Positions 42,669 to 51,769 of a stretch of DNA of 64,000 nucleotides are shown here, one piece after another. The DNA comes from CALGLS01 sp965222105 (GTDB lineage: Bacteria > Bacteroidota > Bacteroidia > Chitinophagales > Saprospiraceae). The notes under the pieces are model-generated. The model worked only from the letters and a program-made list of their open reading frames with translations, was not told the origin of the DNA and made no database searches. Within the stretch, counting starts at the first letter, position 1. The number at the start of each line of letters is the position of its first letter. The position numbers and the translations under genes are program-made. The stretch lies in NCBI GenBank assembly GCA_965222105.1, contig CBDCTQ010000073.1, positions 68,412-132,411 of the forward strand, read 5' to 3'.

Positions 42669-44879
42669 TCAAGCTAAAAACGGTGCAATAACCAGCGCCA
42701 CCACCGACATCAGCTTCAGCAAAATGTTGAGGGAGGGGCCGGAAGTATCCTTAAACGGATCGCCAACGGTGTCGCCCACCACAGTGGCTTTATGTGGCTC
42801 GGAGCCCTTGTAGTACATCTTGCCATCGATCTCGACTCCTTCTTCAAACATCTTCTTGGCATTGTCCCAGGCACCGCCGGCATTGGATTGGAAAATGGCC
42901 ATAAGTACCCCGCAAACAGTTACACCGGCCAGTAGACCACCCAACATTTCGGCGCCACCTCCGAAGCCCACCACTACGGGCGTAGCTACGGCGATCAATC
43001 CGGGAAGGATCATCTCGCGGATGGAGGCTTTGGTGGAGATTTCCACGCATTTGCCGTATTCGGCTTTTCCGTCGGCCGCTTCAAATGTTTTTTTATCGGC
43101 ATCGCTCCAGTCGGAGAATTCCTTGCCTTCATTTTTACGCATGACGGCCAGGGCATTTTTCAACTCCGGAATGCTCTTGAACTGGCGGCGTACTTCCTGG
43201 ATCATATCCATGGCGGCGCGCCCTACGGCATTCATCGAAAGAGCCGAAAAGAGGAAGGGGAGCATACCGCCTACCAACAGACCGGCCATCACCTGGGGGT
43301 CGGCAATGTTGATGGCCTTGATGCCAGCCGTTGTCATAAAGGCAGCAAACAAGGCAAGGGCGGTCAAGGCGGCTGAGCCAATCGCAAAACCTTTACCGAT
43401 GGCAGCAGTGGTGTTGCCGACCGCATCCAGCTTGTCTGTCTTTTGGCGAACTTCTTTGGGCAATTCGGCCATCTCGGCGATACCGCCTGCATTGTCGGAA
43501 ATGGGGCCGTAGGCATCTACCGCCAATTGGATCCCCGTGTTGGACAGCATCCCTACTGCCGCAATGGCAATGCCATATAATCCGGCAAAATGATGAGCCG
43601 CTAAAATGGCTGTCGCCAAAATGAGAATGGGAATGGCCGTCGACATCATGCCCACGCCGAGGCCGGAGATGATATTGGTGGCCGACCCGGTCAGCGATTG
43701 CTTAACAATAGATTTGACAGGGCGTGTGCCGGTGCCGGTATAAAATTCGGTGACAATGCCAATGAGCAAGCCGGCAGCCAAGCCGAAGATCACCGCCCAG
43801 AACACACCCATGGAATTGTATTGTACGCCATCATAGGTCCAGGTGGCTGGTAGCATCCATTTTACCACCAGGTAGGTGGCTACCAACATGAGTATAGCGG
43901 AGATGAACTCGCCCCGGTTCAATGCTTTTTGCGGGTCACCGCCTTCGCTTACTTTGACGAAAAAAGTTCCAAAAATAGAGGTGAGGATGCCAATGCCCGC
44001 CAGCAGCAAGGGTAATAAAACCGCAGAGAGGCCGCCAAAGTCGTCGACCCAGGCGCCGTTGGAAGTGGCCCAGCCGGTAGCGCCCATCAAAGCGGCCCCG
44101 AGTACCATGGTACCGATGATCGAGCCCACATACGACTCGAAGAGGTCGGCGCCCATACCGGCTACGTCACCCACATTGTCGCCCACGTTGTCGGCGATGG
44201 TAGCGGGATTCAGCGGATGGTCTTCGGGAATGCCTGCTTCTACTTTCCCCACGAGGTCGGCCCCCACGTCGGCTGCTTTGGTGTAGATACCGCCACCAAC
44301 CCTGGCAAAGAGGGCAATGGAGGAGGCGCCAAAGGAAAATCCGGTTATGACGGTTATAATCCGGTTGACACTCGACATGGTCGACTGCGCAGAGGCCGTG
44401 TCGATGCCAAACATATTGCTGTATATCAAAAATAAGGCGCCCAGACCAAGCACACCCAGCCCCACAACGCCAAGCCCCATGACAGAGCCACCTGCGAAAG
44501 CCACTTCGAGGGCTTTGCCCAGACTGGTCCGCGCCGCATTGGTGGTGCGCACATTGGCTTTGGTGGCCACTTTCATACCGATGAACCCGGCCAACGCCGA
44601 GCAGATGGCCCCCAAAATGAAGGACAAAGCCACCAGGCCGGAAGAGGTTTGTGCATTTGCAGTAAAGCCCAGTACTAGTGCTACTGCAATCACAAAAATG
44701 GCCAGCACGCGGTACTCCGCTTTGAGAAAAGCCATGGCCCCATCTGAAATATTTTTTGCAATGCCGCCCATCCGGTCGGTACCTACTTCCTGCCTCGATA
44801 CCCAGGAGGATTTCCAAAAGGTGTACAGCAGGGCCAATACGCCGAAAGCTGGAATAAGCATGGTAATGTTACTACCCAT
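42669..44879 (-). CDS. hppA: Membrane-bound ion-translocating pyrophosphatase
   Basis: A 736-aa membrane pyrophosphatase with about 16 helices. It has the substrate motifs DVGADLVGKVEAGIPEDHP, NPATIADNVGDNVGDVAGMGADLFESY and the C-terminal GDTVGDPFKDTSGPSLN. It couples PPi hydrolysis to proton or sodium pumping across the inner membrane. GNTTAAIGKGFAIGSAALTA carries Ala where potassium-independent enzymes have Lys, placing it in the K+-dependent class by the established signature; ion choice is not decided. A TACTTTTG box lies at 44974-44981 (minus strand). Confidence 0.95.
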   Translation of the reverse strand: MGSNITMLIPAFGVLALLYTFWKSSWVSRQEVGTDRMGGIAKNISDGAMAFLKAEYRVLAIFVIAVALVLGFTANAQTSSGLVALSFILGAICSALAGFIGMKVATKANVRTTNAARTSLGKALEVAFAGGSVMGLGVVGLGVLGLGALFLIYSNMFGIDTASAQSTMSSVNRIITVITGFSFGASSIALFARVGGGIYTKAADVGADLVGKVEAGIPEDHPLNPATIADNVGDNVGDVAGMGADLFESYVGSIIGTMVLGAALMGATGWATSNGAWVDDFGGLSAVLLPLLLAGIGILTSIFGTFFVKVSEGGDPQKALNRGEFISAILMLVATYLVVKWMLPATWTYDGVQYNSMGVFWAVIFGLAAGLLIGIVTEFYTGTGTRPVKSIVKQSLTGSATNIISGLGVGMMSTAIPILILATAILAAHHFAGLYGIAIAAVGMLSNTGIQLAVDAYGPISDNAGGIAEMAELPKEVRQKTDKLDAVGNTTAAIGKGFAIGSAALTALALFAAFMTTAGIKAINIADPQVMAGLLVGGMLPFLFSALSMNAVGRAAMDMIQEVRRQFKSIPELKNALAVMRKNEGKEFSDWSDADKKTFEAADGKAEYGKCVEISTKASIREMILPGLIAVATPVVVGFGGGAEMLGGLLAGVTVCGVLMAIFQSNAGGAWDNAKKMFEEGVEIDGKMYYKGSEPHKATVVGDTVGDPFKDTSGPSLNILLKLMSVVALVIAPFLA

Positions 44880-45230
44880 AATCGTTTTGTTTAGAATGTT
44901 TTACGTAATAAAGGCATCCGCATATATTCCGATATTGGATACCCTCTATCGTGATTTTGCGTTTTGAGCAGGCAAAAGTAAAAGAAATTGGTTAGATGAC
45001 CAAGTTCGTTGATTTGCTGATTTGCTAATGGAGTGATTTGCTGATAACTGGTGGGATGATCACGCCGAGGCGGTACCTGCCGAGGACAAGTTGTGCTGAT
45101 GCCCTTCCTAGGGACAATTTAAAGAGCAAATTTTCTACGCGGCGCATTTTTTGGCTTTCAAATTGAGAATTACTGAATATGATTACTAATCTGCCTTTAT
45201 TTTGTTAAGTCAGAAAGGTTTGCCGACAGG
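44880..45230. other. Spacer with hppA promoter region and octamer repeats
   Basis: A 351-bp spacer without a gene. It contains a TACTTTTG -7-like box (44974-44981, minus strand) and TTTGCTGATTTGC-type octamers at 45008-45050. Nothing else is supported. Confidence 0.5.
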
Positions 45231-45806
45231 TTATGTGTCTATCCACGCTATTTTATCGGCGATGGGGGTGCGGGGGGTGGGGGGTACTTCTCCTTCGTAA
45301 TAGCCCATGTAGAAAAATCCCAGGCACCGTTCTCCTTCTTTCAATTGTAGAAAAGGACCTATGTCGTTGATCGTGGCGGGCGAGCTCCAGTAAGAGCCGA
45401 TGTTGTGGGCAGTGCAGGTGAGCCACATATTTTGGACGGCGCAGGCAGTGGCGGCGATTTCTTCCCATTCGGGGATGGACTGAGCGGGGTCGCGCTGCAT
45501 GCAGATGGCTATTATGTAGGCGGATTGATTCGGTTTGAGAAGGGTTTTCTGGTATTTCCTTTCGGAAAACAGGTCGCCGATCCGGGCTTTGTACAGGCGG
45601 GCGAGTTCGGCTCCGAGTTTTTTGCGGGCCTCCCCGGTGAATATTTTGAAGCGCCAGGGCTGGGTGAGTTTGTGAGTGGGTGCATGGTTGGCATTTTCGA
45701 GGATTTCGAGGAGGACGGCATGGGGTATGGGGCGGTCGGTGTACATTTTGGGGAAGATGGCGCGGCGTTGGCGGATTAGGGGGGTTATTTCGACGGCTTT
45801 ATTCAT
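45231..45806 (-). CDS. Nitroreductase family protein
   Basis: A 191-aa FMN-dependent nitroreductase-family enzyme. It begins LIRQRRAIFPKMYTDRPIP, then NHAPTHKLTQPWRFKIFTGE, AATACAVQNMWLTC and GYYEGE near the end, consistent with NfnB/NfsB-like or YdjA-like oxidoreductases. It has no visible partner. It is divergent from the DtxR-type regulator, with 131 bp between them, so the DtxR operator could affect both (inference). Confidence 0.9.
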   Translation of the reverse strand: MNKAVEITPLIRQRRAIFPKMYTDRPIPHAVLLEILENANHAPTHKLTQPWRFKIFTGEARKKLGAELARLYKARIGDLFSERKYQKTLLKPNQSAYIIAICMQRDPAQSIPEWEEIAATACAVQNMWLTCTAHNIGSYWSSPATINDIGPFLQLKEGERCLGFFYMGYYEGEVPPTPRTPIADKIAWIDT

Positions 45807-45902
45807 ATGGATACCAAGTTTAGTGTGCGAAGATAGTAGATTGATAAAAATTCAGATCAAGTCTCAAACTTTTGTTAAAAAATTAAATTAATAGAAAAAT
45901 AT

Positions 45903-45920
45903 TTTTAGATTAATCTAAAA
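45903..45920. promoter_or_regulatory. DtxR/MntR-type operator
   Basis: TTTTAGATTAATCTAAAA is a perfect 18-bp palindrome, 17 bp before the regulator ATG (45938). It carries the TTAG-AT..AT-CTAA form of DtxR-family boxes. It overlaps the space between a -33 position and TACCTTTA (45926-45933), so binding should block the promoter and make the regulator self-repressing. Confidence 0.7.
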
Positions 45921-45937
45921 TTGAGTACCTTTACCCT

Positions 45938-46606
45938 ATGAAACCAATTTCCCCAACAGAGCAGAACTATCTCAAAGCCATTTTCAAAATTTCCGAAAGG
46001 GAAGAAAAGCCGGCCAGTACCAATCACATCAGCCAACTAATGGAGGTGAGTGCGGCATCGGTGTCGGATATGTTGAAACGGTTGGCCAAAAAGGAGTTGA
46101 TCCATTACGAAAAACATCGGGGCGTCGTGCTGACAGATACCGGCCGACAACAGGCCATCCACCTCACCCGCAAGCACCGCCTTTGGGAGGTGTTTCTGGT
46201 GGAAAAGCTGAATTTTTCCTGGGACGAAGTCCATGAAGTAGCCGAAGAACTGGAACACATCGAATCGGCCAAGCTCATTGATCAACTCGATGCCTTCCTC
46301 GGTTTCCCTAAATTCGATCCACACGGCGACCCTATTCCCGATGCCAATGGCCAATACGCTTTTCGCAAACAGATGCCGATGAGTGAAATGAACATCGGCC
46401 CCATTGGCGTAGTGGTCGGTGTAAAAGAACATTCCACCCCCTTTCTGCAATACCTCGACAAAGTACATCTTAACCTCGGCAGTGAATTTACCATTTTGGA
46501 AAGGTTCGACTACGACCAGTCCATCAAAATTCAGCTGACTGACGATAGCATTCACCTGCTTACGCAAAAAGTAGCACAACACATTTTTGTTCAACAAAAA
46601 AAATGA
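45938..46606 (+). CDS. DtxR/MntR family metal-dependent regulator
   Basis: A 222-aa regulator. It has an N-terminal winged helix (TEQNYLKAIFKISE, HISQLMEVSAASVSDMLKRLAKKELI), a dimerisation/metal-binding region (HRLWEVFLVEKLNFSWDEVHEVAEELEHI) with the expected His/Glu ligands and a C-terminal FeoA/SH3-like domain (MSEMNIGPIGVVVGVKEHS). It senses Mn, Fe or Zn and represses uptake genes. The next two genes are a metal-binding protein and an ATPase, and the operator at 45903-45920 lies just upstream. Confidence 0.92.
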   Translation: MKPISPTEQNYLKAIFKISEREEKPASTNHISQLMEVSAASVSDMLKRLAKKELIHYEKHRGVVLTDTGRQQAIHLTRKHRLWEVFLVEKLNFSWDEVHEVAEELEHIESAKLIDQLDAFLGFPKFDPHGDPIPDANGQYAFRKQMPMSEMNIGPIGVVVGVKEHSTPFLQYLDKVHLNLGSEFTILERFDYDQSIKIQLTDDSIHLLTQKVAQHIFVQQKK

Positions 46607-46613
46607 CCTAACA

Positions 46614-47753
46614 ATGAGATTACGAACCATAAACATACGCCGTACTTTCACGCATCCTGCAAAGGACCACCGCCTTCCTGCATGGCCTTTTATCCCGAAA
46701 GGGAAAACCAACCCCTTTACAACTGTTTTCGGAAGCCGACTTTCTGCGTTCATATTGCTCCTGGCCTTTTCCCTCTTTACCAGCCAATCAACCGCACAGG
46801 AAAAACCTAATGTAGTGGCCACCGCCTCCATGATCGCCGACATGGCCCAACAGATAGGTAGCGACAAGATAAATGTGGCCTGCATCGTGCCCATCGGTGG
46901 CGACCCACATCTCCACGAACCCACTCCCCGCGATGCCAAACTCGTATCGAAGGCCGACCTCCTGCTGATGAACGGCCTTACTTTTGAAGGCTGGCTCACA
47001 GAACTGATCGAAAACGCCGGCACCAATGCACCAACGATATTGGTGACCAAAGACGTCCAACCCATCGAAAGCCTCAAGTACAAAAACTCCACCGACCCAC
47101 ACGCCTGGATGGATGCTTCCAATGGCCTGATTTACATCAAAAACATCCGCGATGCCCTGACCGAACTCGACCCTTCTAACAAAAGTTTTTACAACGACCA
47201 ATACAACCGCTACCGCCAACAACTGGAAGAAACCGATCAATACATCAAGACCCAAATACAAACCATCCCTGAGGAGCGGCGCATCCTGATCACCTCTCAC
47301 GACGCCTTCCAATATTACGGTCGGCGATATGGCATTCGGCTCGAAGCAGCTATGGGCATATCGACCGACGTAGATGTGCAAACCTCCGACATGGTGCGCC
47401 TCAATAAGGTGATAAAATCCTCTGGCGTACCTGCCATTTTCATGGAAAGTACCATCAACCCTAAATTACTCAAACAACTTGCTGCCGACAACGACATCGT
47501 CATCGGTGGCGAACTCTATGCTGATTCCATTGGCGACGAGGACAGCCCCGCCCCCACCTATCTGGACATGCTGCGCCACAACACCGACGTGATCGTAAGT
47601 GCTTTGACCCAGGAAAAGAGCAAGGGGGAAAAACCAAACGATTCCGGGGCAAGGGAAGCAGGTTCAACCGTCAATAACTGGTGGCTGCTTGGCGTAGTGG
47701 GATTGCTCTGCCTGGGTGGGTTTTTGCTCGTTATGCGAAAACTGAATAATTGA
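46614..47753 (+). CDS. Metal ABC transporter substrate-binding protein (Zn/Mn)
   Basis: A 379-aa ZnuA/MntA-like (cluster 9) binding protein. The metal-ligand His is visible in GGDPHLHEPTPRD, with further His/Asp in the STDPHAWMD region and ISTDVDV. The ATG at 46614 is chosen, 7 bp after the regulator stop; an upstream ATG at 46587 overlaps it. The first 48 residues before the hydrophobic signal (FILLLAFSLF) are unusually long and basic. A C-terminal helix (WWLLGVVGLLCLGGFLLVM) may tether it to a membrane. It binds the metal for the adjacent ATPase; no permease follows. Confidence 0.9.
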   Translation: MRLRTINIRRTFTHPAKDHRLPAWPFIPKGKTNPFTTVFGSRLSAFILLLAFSLFTSQSTAQEKPNVVATASMIADMAQQIGSDKINVACIVPIGGDPHLHEPTPRDAKLVSKADLLLMNGLTFEGWLTELIENAGTNAPTILVTKDVQPIESLKYKNSTDPHAWMDASNGLIYIKNIRDALTELDPSNKSFYNDQYNRYRQQLEETDQYIKTQIQTIPEERRILITSHDAFQYYGRRYGIRLEAAMGISTDVDVQTSDMVRLNKVIKSSGVPAIFMESTINPKLLKQLAADNDIVIGGELYADSIGDEDSPAPTYLDMLRHNTDVIVSALTQEKSKGEKPNDSGAREAGSTVNNWWLLGVVGLLCLGGFLLVMRKLNN

Positions 47754-47799
47754 TGCAAAGCGACTCTCTGATTCTCAATTCTCAAATCAAAATTCCATT

Positions 47800-48540
47800 A
47801 TGGCATCTATCATTTCGGTAAAAGGATTGTCCGTTTCTTACGAAAAAAAGAGGGTGTTGACCAACATCTATCTGGAGATCGAACCGGCGCAGATATACGG
47901 CGTCATCGGGCCTAACGGAGCGGGCAAATCCACCTTGTTCAAAGCCATTCTGGGACTGATCGAAACCAATGCCGGCACCATCCTGATAAACGACAAGCCC
48001 ATCGAAAAACAACGAAAAGAGGTCGTCTACGTTCCTCAGAAAAACGATGTTGACTGGAGCTTTCCCGCCACCGTTTTCGACATTGTACTAATGGGACGGT
48101 ATCCGCATAAAAAAATATTTCAGCGACTCAACAAATCCGATCGTCAAATAGCATTGAAAGCTCTCCACGAACTCGGTATACCCCAGCTCAAAGACCGGCA
48201 GATCGGGGAGTTGTCGGGCGGACAGCAGCAGCGCGTTTTCCTGGCAAGGGCACTATGCCAGAAGGCGGATATTTTCCTCCTCGACGAACCTTTTGTAGGG
48301 GTGGATATGACAACCGAAGAGCAGATCATCACCACCTTGAAGAAACTGGCTGCCGACGGAAAAACATTGTTGGTCGTTCACCATGATCTTTCTACCGTGC
48401 CGGAATATTTCGACCAGGTGATCCTTCTCAATCAGCGCCTGATCGCCTATGGTAAAACGGAGGAGACATTTACGCAAGTAAATATTGCCAAGGCTTATGG
48501 CGGGCAATTGCCGATTCTGCATAAGGCGGGGAATATGTAA
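47800..48540 (+). CDS. Metal ABC transporter ATP-binding protein (Zn/Mn)
   Basis: A 246-aa ABC ATPase of the ZnuC/MntB type: Walker A GPNGAGKST, signature LSGGQQQRVFLARAL, Walker B IFLLDEPFVGVD and switch VVHHDLST. It powers uptake together with a two-helix-bundle permease. That permease is not encoded in the following kilobase; the next gene is an unrelated DUF234 ATPase. It must act with a permease elsewhere, or the operon has lost its third gene. Confidence 0.93.
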   Translation: MASIISVKGLSVSYEKKRVLTNIYLEIEPAQIYGVIGPNGAGKSTLFKAILGLIETNAGTILINDKPIEKQRKEVVYVPQKNDVDWSFPATVFDIVLMGRYPHKKIFQRLNKSDRQIALKALHELGIPQLKDRQIGELSGGQQQRVFLARALCQKADIFLLDEPFVGVDMTTEEQIITTLKKLAADGKTLLVVHHDLSTVPEYFDQVILLNQRLIAYGKTEETFTQVNIAKAYGGQLPILHKAGNM

Positions 48541-48616
48541 GAACCCCATTTTGAAATGGAAACCCTTCAAAAAACTGCATTCTTTCCTGAATTAGATTTC
48601 CTATTCTCGCCCTTAT

Positions 48617-48710
48617 AAACAGCTAAATCTACTTAAAATTCATAGATTTAGCTGTTTTCACAACCGCTAAACAGCTAAATCCTGAAAAAATTTGTACATT
48701 TAGCTGTTTA
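48617..48710. promoter_or_regulatory. Two tandem inverted repeats upstream of the DUF234 ATPase
   Basis: AAACAGCTAAATCT (48617-48630) pairs with AGATTTAGCTGTTT (48644-48657). TAAACAGCTAAAT (48668-48680) pairs perfectly with ATTTAGCTGTTTA (48698-48710). All four arms share CAGCTAAAT. They lie 49-140 bp before the ATG and could be operator sites or promoter-proximal hairpins. Confidence 0.6.
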
Positions 48711-48758
48711 TATCCTTCTTTAACACGCTTGAAACAACAAAAAGAGACAGGTATACTT

Positions 48759-50198
48759 ATGCAGACAGTACAGCCATTAATAAGCAGGGACGAAGAAAAA
48801 AAGCGCTTGGTCGCAGCATTAAAGTCCAACAAACCCGAACTGGTGGCACTGATTGGAAGAAGGAGGGTGGGCAAAACGTTTTTGGTAAGAAAGGCCTATG
48901 AAGGTCATATTAAATTGGAGGTCACAGGACTACAAAACAACAACCAAAAAGAACAGTTGCAAAATTTTTTAATCAGTATGCAGGCCTATGGCTTGTCTAC
49001 TCCCGAGGACAAGCGGCCCACAAACTGGTTGGATTCTTTTTTTCTGCTTACCAAGCAATTGGAGGCCCGGAACTTTAAAAAAAAGTATGTTGTTTTTTTT
49101 GATGAGTTGCCGTGGATGGCGGGAAAGCGCTCCAACTTTATTTCAGGGTTTAGTTTTTTCTGGAATAGCTGGGCCTCCAAACAAAATATAGTTGTCGTTA
49201 TTTGTGGGTCTGCTACTTCCTGGATGATTGAAAAAGTGGTCAATGATAAGGGGGGCCTCCACAATAGGATAACAGACATTTTACATCTTCATCCTTTCAC
49301 GCTCCGGCAAGCGGAAGAGTTCCTGGCTTCCAAACGCATTAGCTATCCCCGGTACCAAATTCTGTTGTTGTACATGACCCTCGGAGGCATCCCCATGTAC
49401 CTCGATTTTATCCGAAAAGATCTGTCGTCCATTCAAAACATAACTGCATTGTGTTTCAATGAGTCCGGATTTCTTTATGATGAATTTAACCGTTTGTTTC
49501 GGGCACTTTTTGACCGGCACGAACGGCACGTCAGCATTGTAAAAGCACTCTCCACCAAACAAAAAGGGTTAACCCGGGCAGAAATAATCAAAGCCACCGG
49601 ATTGGCCAATGGCGGTAGCTTTTCAAAAACACTAAAAGAGCTTCAACAATCGGGATTCATCAGATCCTTTTTCGGATTGGGCAAAAAAAAGAAAGGAGCC
49701 TTATACCGGTTGACCGACTTCTACAGCTTGTTTTACCTAAATCAAATTGAACCCAATAAAGAGAACCATTCCATTCATTTTGAACAATTATTCCTCACCC
49801 CCTCCTTTAAAAGCTGGAGCGGATACGCCTTTGAAAATGTATGCTTTTACCATATTCCACAAATAAAATCCAAGCTGGGGATCAGCGGCGTTTTGACCAG
49901 ATCATACAGTTATTTTGCAAAAGCATCGGATGGTTTACCAGGTACTCAGATAGACTTGCTGATCGACAGAATGGACCAAACCATCCACATCTTCGAAATC
50001 AAATTCTCTCAAAATATCTTTGTGCTGGATAAAAAAACAGTGGAAAATCTACAGCAAAAACACGCCGTTTTCAAATACCATTCAAAAACGAAAAAACACC
50101 TTTTTACGACCTTCATCACCACCCTTGGATTGATGGATAATAAATGGGCAAAAGGGTCGGTAGACCAAAGCCTGACCATGGATGATCTGTTTGAATGA
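48759..50198 (+). CDS. AAA ATPase with DUF234-type C-terminus (PF01637/PF03008-like)
   Basis: A 479-aa archaeal-type ATPase. It begins PLISRDEEKKRLVAAL, has Walker A GRRRVGKTFLV, Walker B YVVFFDELPWMAGKRS, then the sensor region VVICGSATSWMIEKV. The C-terminal half (from KGLTRAEIIKATGL to the end) is a winged helix plus a DUF234 nuclease-like domain with DLLIDRMDQTIHIFEIKFS. The start at 48759 (MQTVQPLIS) is preferred over a TTG at 48729. The cellular role of such proteins is unsettled; they are often mobile or clustered with toxin-like genes. The inverted repeats upstream suggest dedicated control. Confidence 0.85.
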   Translation: MQTVQPLISRDEEKKRLVAALKSNKPELVALIGRRRVGKTFLVRKAYEGHIKLEVTGLQNNNQKEQLQNFLISMQAYGLSTPEDKRPTNWLDSFFLLTKQLEARNFKKKYVVFFDELPWMAGKRSNFISGFSFFWNSWASKQNIVVVICGSATSWMIEKVVNDKGGLHNRITDILHLHPFTLRQAEEFLASKRISYPRYQILLLYMTLGGIPMYLDFIRKDLSSIQNITALCFNESGFLYDEFNRLFRALFDRHERHVSIVKALSTKQKGLTRAEIIKATGLANGGSFSKTLKELQQSGFIRSFFGLGKKKKGALYRLTDFYSLFYLNQIEPNKENHSIHFEQLFLTPSFKSWSGYAFENVCFYHIPQIKSKLGISGVLTRSYSYFAKASDGLPGTQIDLLIDRMDQTIHIFEIKFSQNIFVLDKKTVENLQQKHAVFKYHSKTKKHLFTTFITTLGLMDNKWAKGSVDQSLTMDDLFE

Positions 50199-50213
50199 GA
50201 AACGGTTTAAAGA

Positions 50214-50394
50214 TTTGAGTGCGTGACAAACCTGTCTGGCCGCCAGGCGAGAATCGCTGCAACATAACCACGAAGGCACAGAGGCACAAAGATTCACAGA
50301 GAAAATCTGTGTGTAGAAGTCGTTCGTCGCGGTTTGCAACCGCGATGCTCCGCTAACCTGGCTGCCGCCAGGCAGGTATGTCATGCACTCTAAA
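50214..50394. repeat. Palindromic element between the DUF234 ATPase and ald
   Basis: The ends are imperfect inverted repeats: TTTGAGTGCGTGACAAACCTG from 50214 and, from the other side, TTTAGAGTGCATGACATACC. Inside are CCTGTC/CCAGG and CCTGGC/GCCAGGCAGG palindromes, a CGCGGTTTGCAACCGCG hairpin near 50330 and the widespread CACGAAGGCACAGAGGCAC word. The right end contains the stop codon of ald (50390-50392). No gene lies inside. Confidence 0.6.
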
Positions 50395-51619
50395 GATTTG
50401 ACGTCAACAACAAATTCAAATCCGTAGACTTGATCTGAAACCGCTGGCCCAGGTACTCATTGGTCAGGCAACCTTTGTAGGTGTACACCCCATGCCGGAC
50501 GCCGAGGTCGCTGAAGATCAACCGCTCAATGCTGCCCGACTGGCTGGCCTTTAACAATATGGGCACGATGACATTTCCCACGGCGATGGAGGCCGTCCGG
50601 GCTACCCTGGAGGCGATGTTGGGCACACAATAATGGATGACGCCGTGTTTTACGAAAGTAGGACGGTCATGAGAGGTGACTTCGGAGGTAGCAAAACACC
50701 CGCCCTGGTCGATGCTCACATCGACGATGACGGAGCCGGGCTTCATTTTGGCCACGATGGCCTCGCTCACTACGATGGGCGAGCGCCCCGTCTCGGAATG
50801 GATGGCTCCAATGGCTACGTCGGCGGTCAACAATTCTTTTTCGAGTTGGTAGGGATTGAGGGAGGAAGTATTGAGTTGGCGCCCCACCTGATTTTGGAGG
50901 CGCATCAGTTTGTAGATGTTGTTGTCGAATACGCGGATGTCGGCCCCCAGTCCGATGGCGGCACGGGTGGCAAATTCGGCTACGACCCCGGCCCCCAGGA
51001 TGACCACCTTGGCAGAGGGCACCCCCGATACGCCCCCCAGCAAAACGCCTTTGCCACCACTGGTGTTGGTCAGCAGTTCTGCGGCAGTGAGGATGGCGTT
51101 GAGCCCCGCCATTTCGCTCATAATGCGCACGATGGGAAAGGAGCCGACGTCGTCTTTGATGTATTCAAGTGCCAGGGCGATCACTCTTTTTTGCTTGAGC
51201 TTGTAAATGAATTCGGACGAGATGATGGGCAGATGGAGCGGCGAAAACAATATCTGGCTGGGACGCAAGAGGTCGATCTCTTTTACGGTGGGAGGCGCAA
51301 CTTTGATGAGGATGTCCGATTTGAAAACCTGCTCTTTGGAGTAAGCTACGTCGGCCCCTGCTTCGGAGTAGTGGTGGTCGGAGTAATTGGACTTTTCGCC
51401 CGCACCCGACTCGATCACCACGCGGTGGCCACGACTAATGAGGGTAGACACTGCCGACGGCACCAAAGCGACCCGGTGCTCCTGCAGGGTGGTCTCTTTT
51501 GGTATGCCAATGAACAGGGTGTTGGGCTTTCGCTGCAATTGCAACACTTCGGGCTGCGTTTGCAGAACCCCTTCTGTGAAAACTTTTGGAATCGGTATTC
51601 GCTTCTGCTTTTCGCTCAT
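50390..51619 (-). CDS. ald: Alanine dehydrogenase
   Basis: A 409-aa protein: FIGIPKETTLQEHRVALVP, the active-site Lys in ILIKVAPP and the NAD-binding GAGVVAEFATRAAIGLGA, followed by SVIVDVSIDQGGCFATSE. It interconverts alanine and pyruvate plus ammonia using NAD. It is about 30 residues longer at the N-terminus than typical Ald because of a linker before the first conserved strand, as seen in Bacteroidota relatives. It is followed by the palindromic element and lies 150 bp downstream of tsaE on the same strand. Confidence 0.93.
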   Translation of the reverse strand: MSEKQKRIPIPKVFTEGVLQTQPEVLQLQRKPNTLFIGIPKETTLQEHRVALVPSAVSTLISRGHRVVIESGAGEKSNYSDHHYSEAGADVAYSKEQVFKSDILIKVAPPTVKEIDLLRPSQILFSPLHLPIISSEFIYKLKQKRVIALALEYIKDDVGSFPIVRIMSEMAGLNAILTAAELLTNTSGGKGVLLGGVSGVPSAKVVILGAGVVAEFATRAAIGLGADIRVFDNNIYKLMRLQNQVGRQLNTSSLNPYQLEKELLTADVAIGAIHSETGRSPIVVSEAIVAKMKPGSVIVDVSIDQGGCFATSEVTSHDRPTFVKHGVIHYCVPNIASRVARTASIAVGNVIVPILLKASQSGSIERLIFSDLGVRHGVYTYKGCLTNEYLGQRFQIKSTDLNLLLTSNL

Positions 51620-51769
51620 TCAAATGTAGGTAAAATCGTATGAATTTCGGATTCCGGCTGTGCTCAACACCTCTACTTTTCAACTGCTAAAGAACGGGGC
51701 GGCGTCCACTGAACCCGAAATATATTCAATGGAAAGACACCTCAGCCGCCACAAAACGGAGGCTCATCC

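Noticed and set aside
45405..45779. Plus-strand ORF opposite the nitroreductase
   Set aside because: Shadow of a clear enzyme gene.
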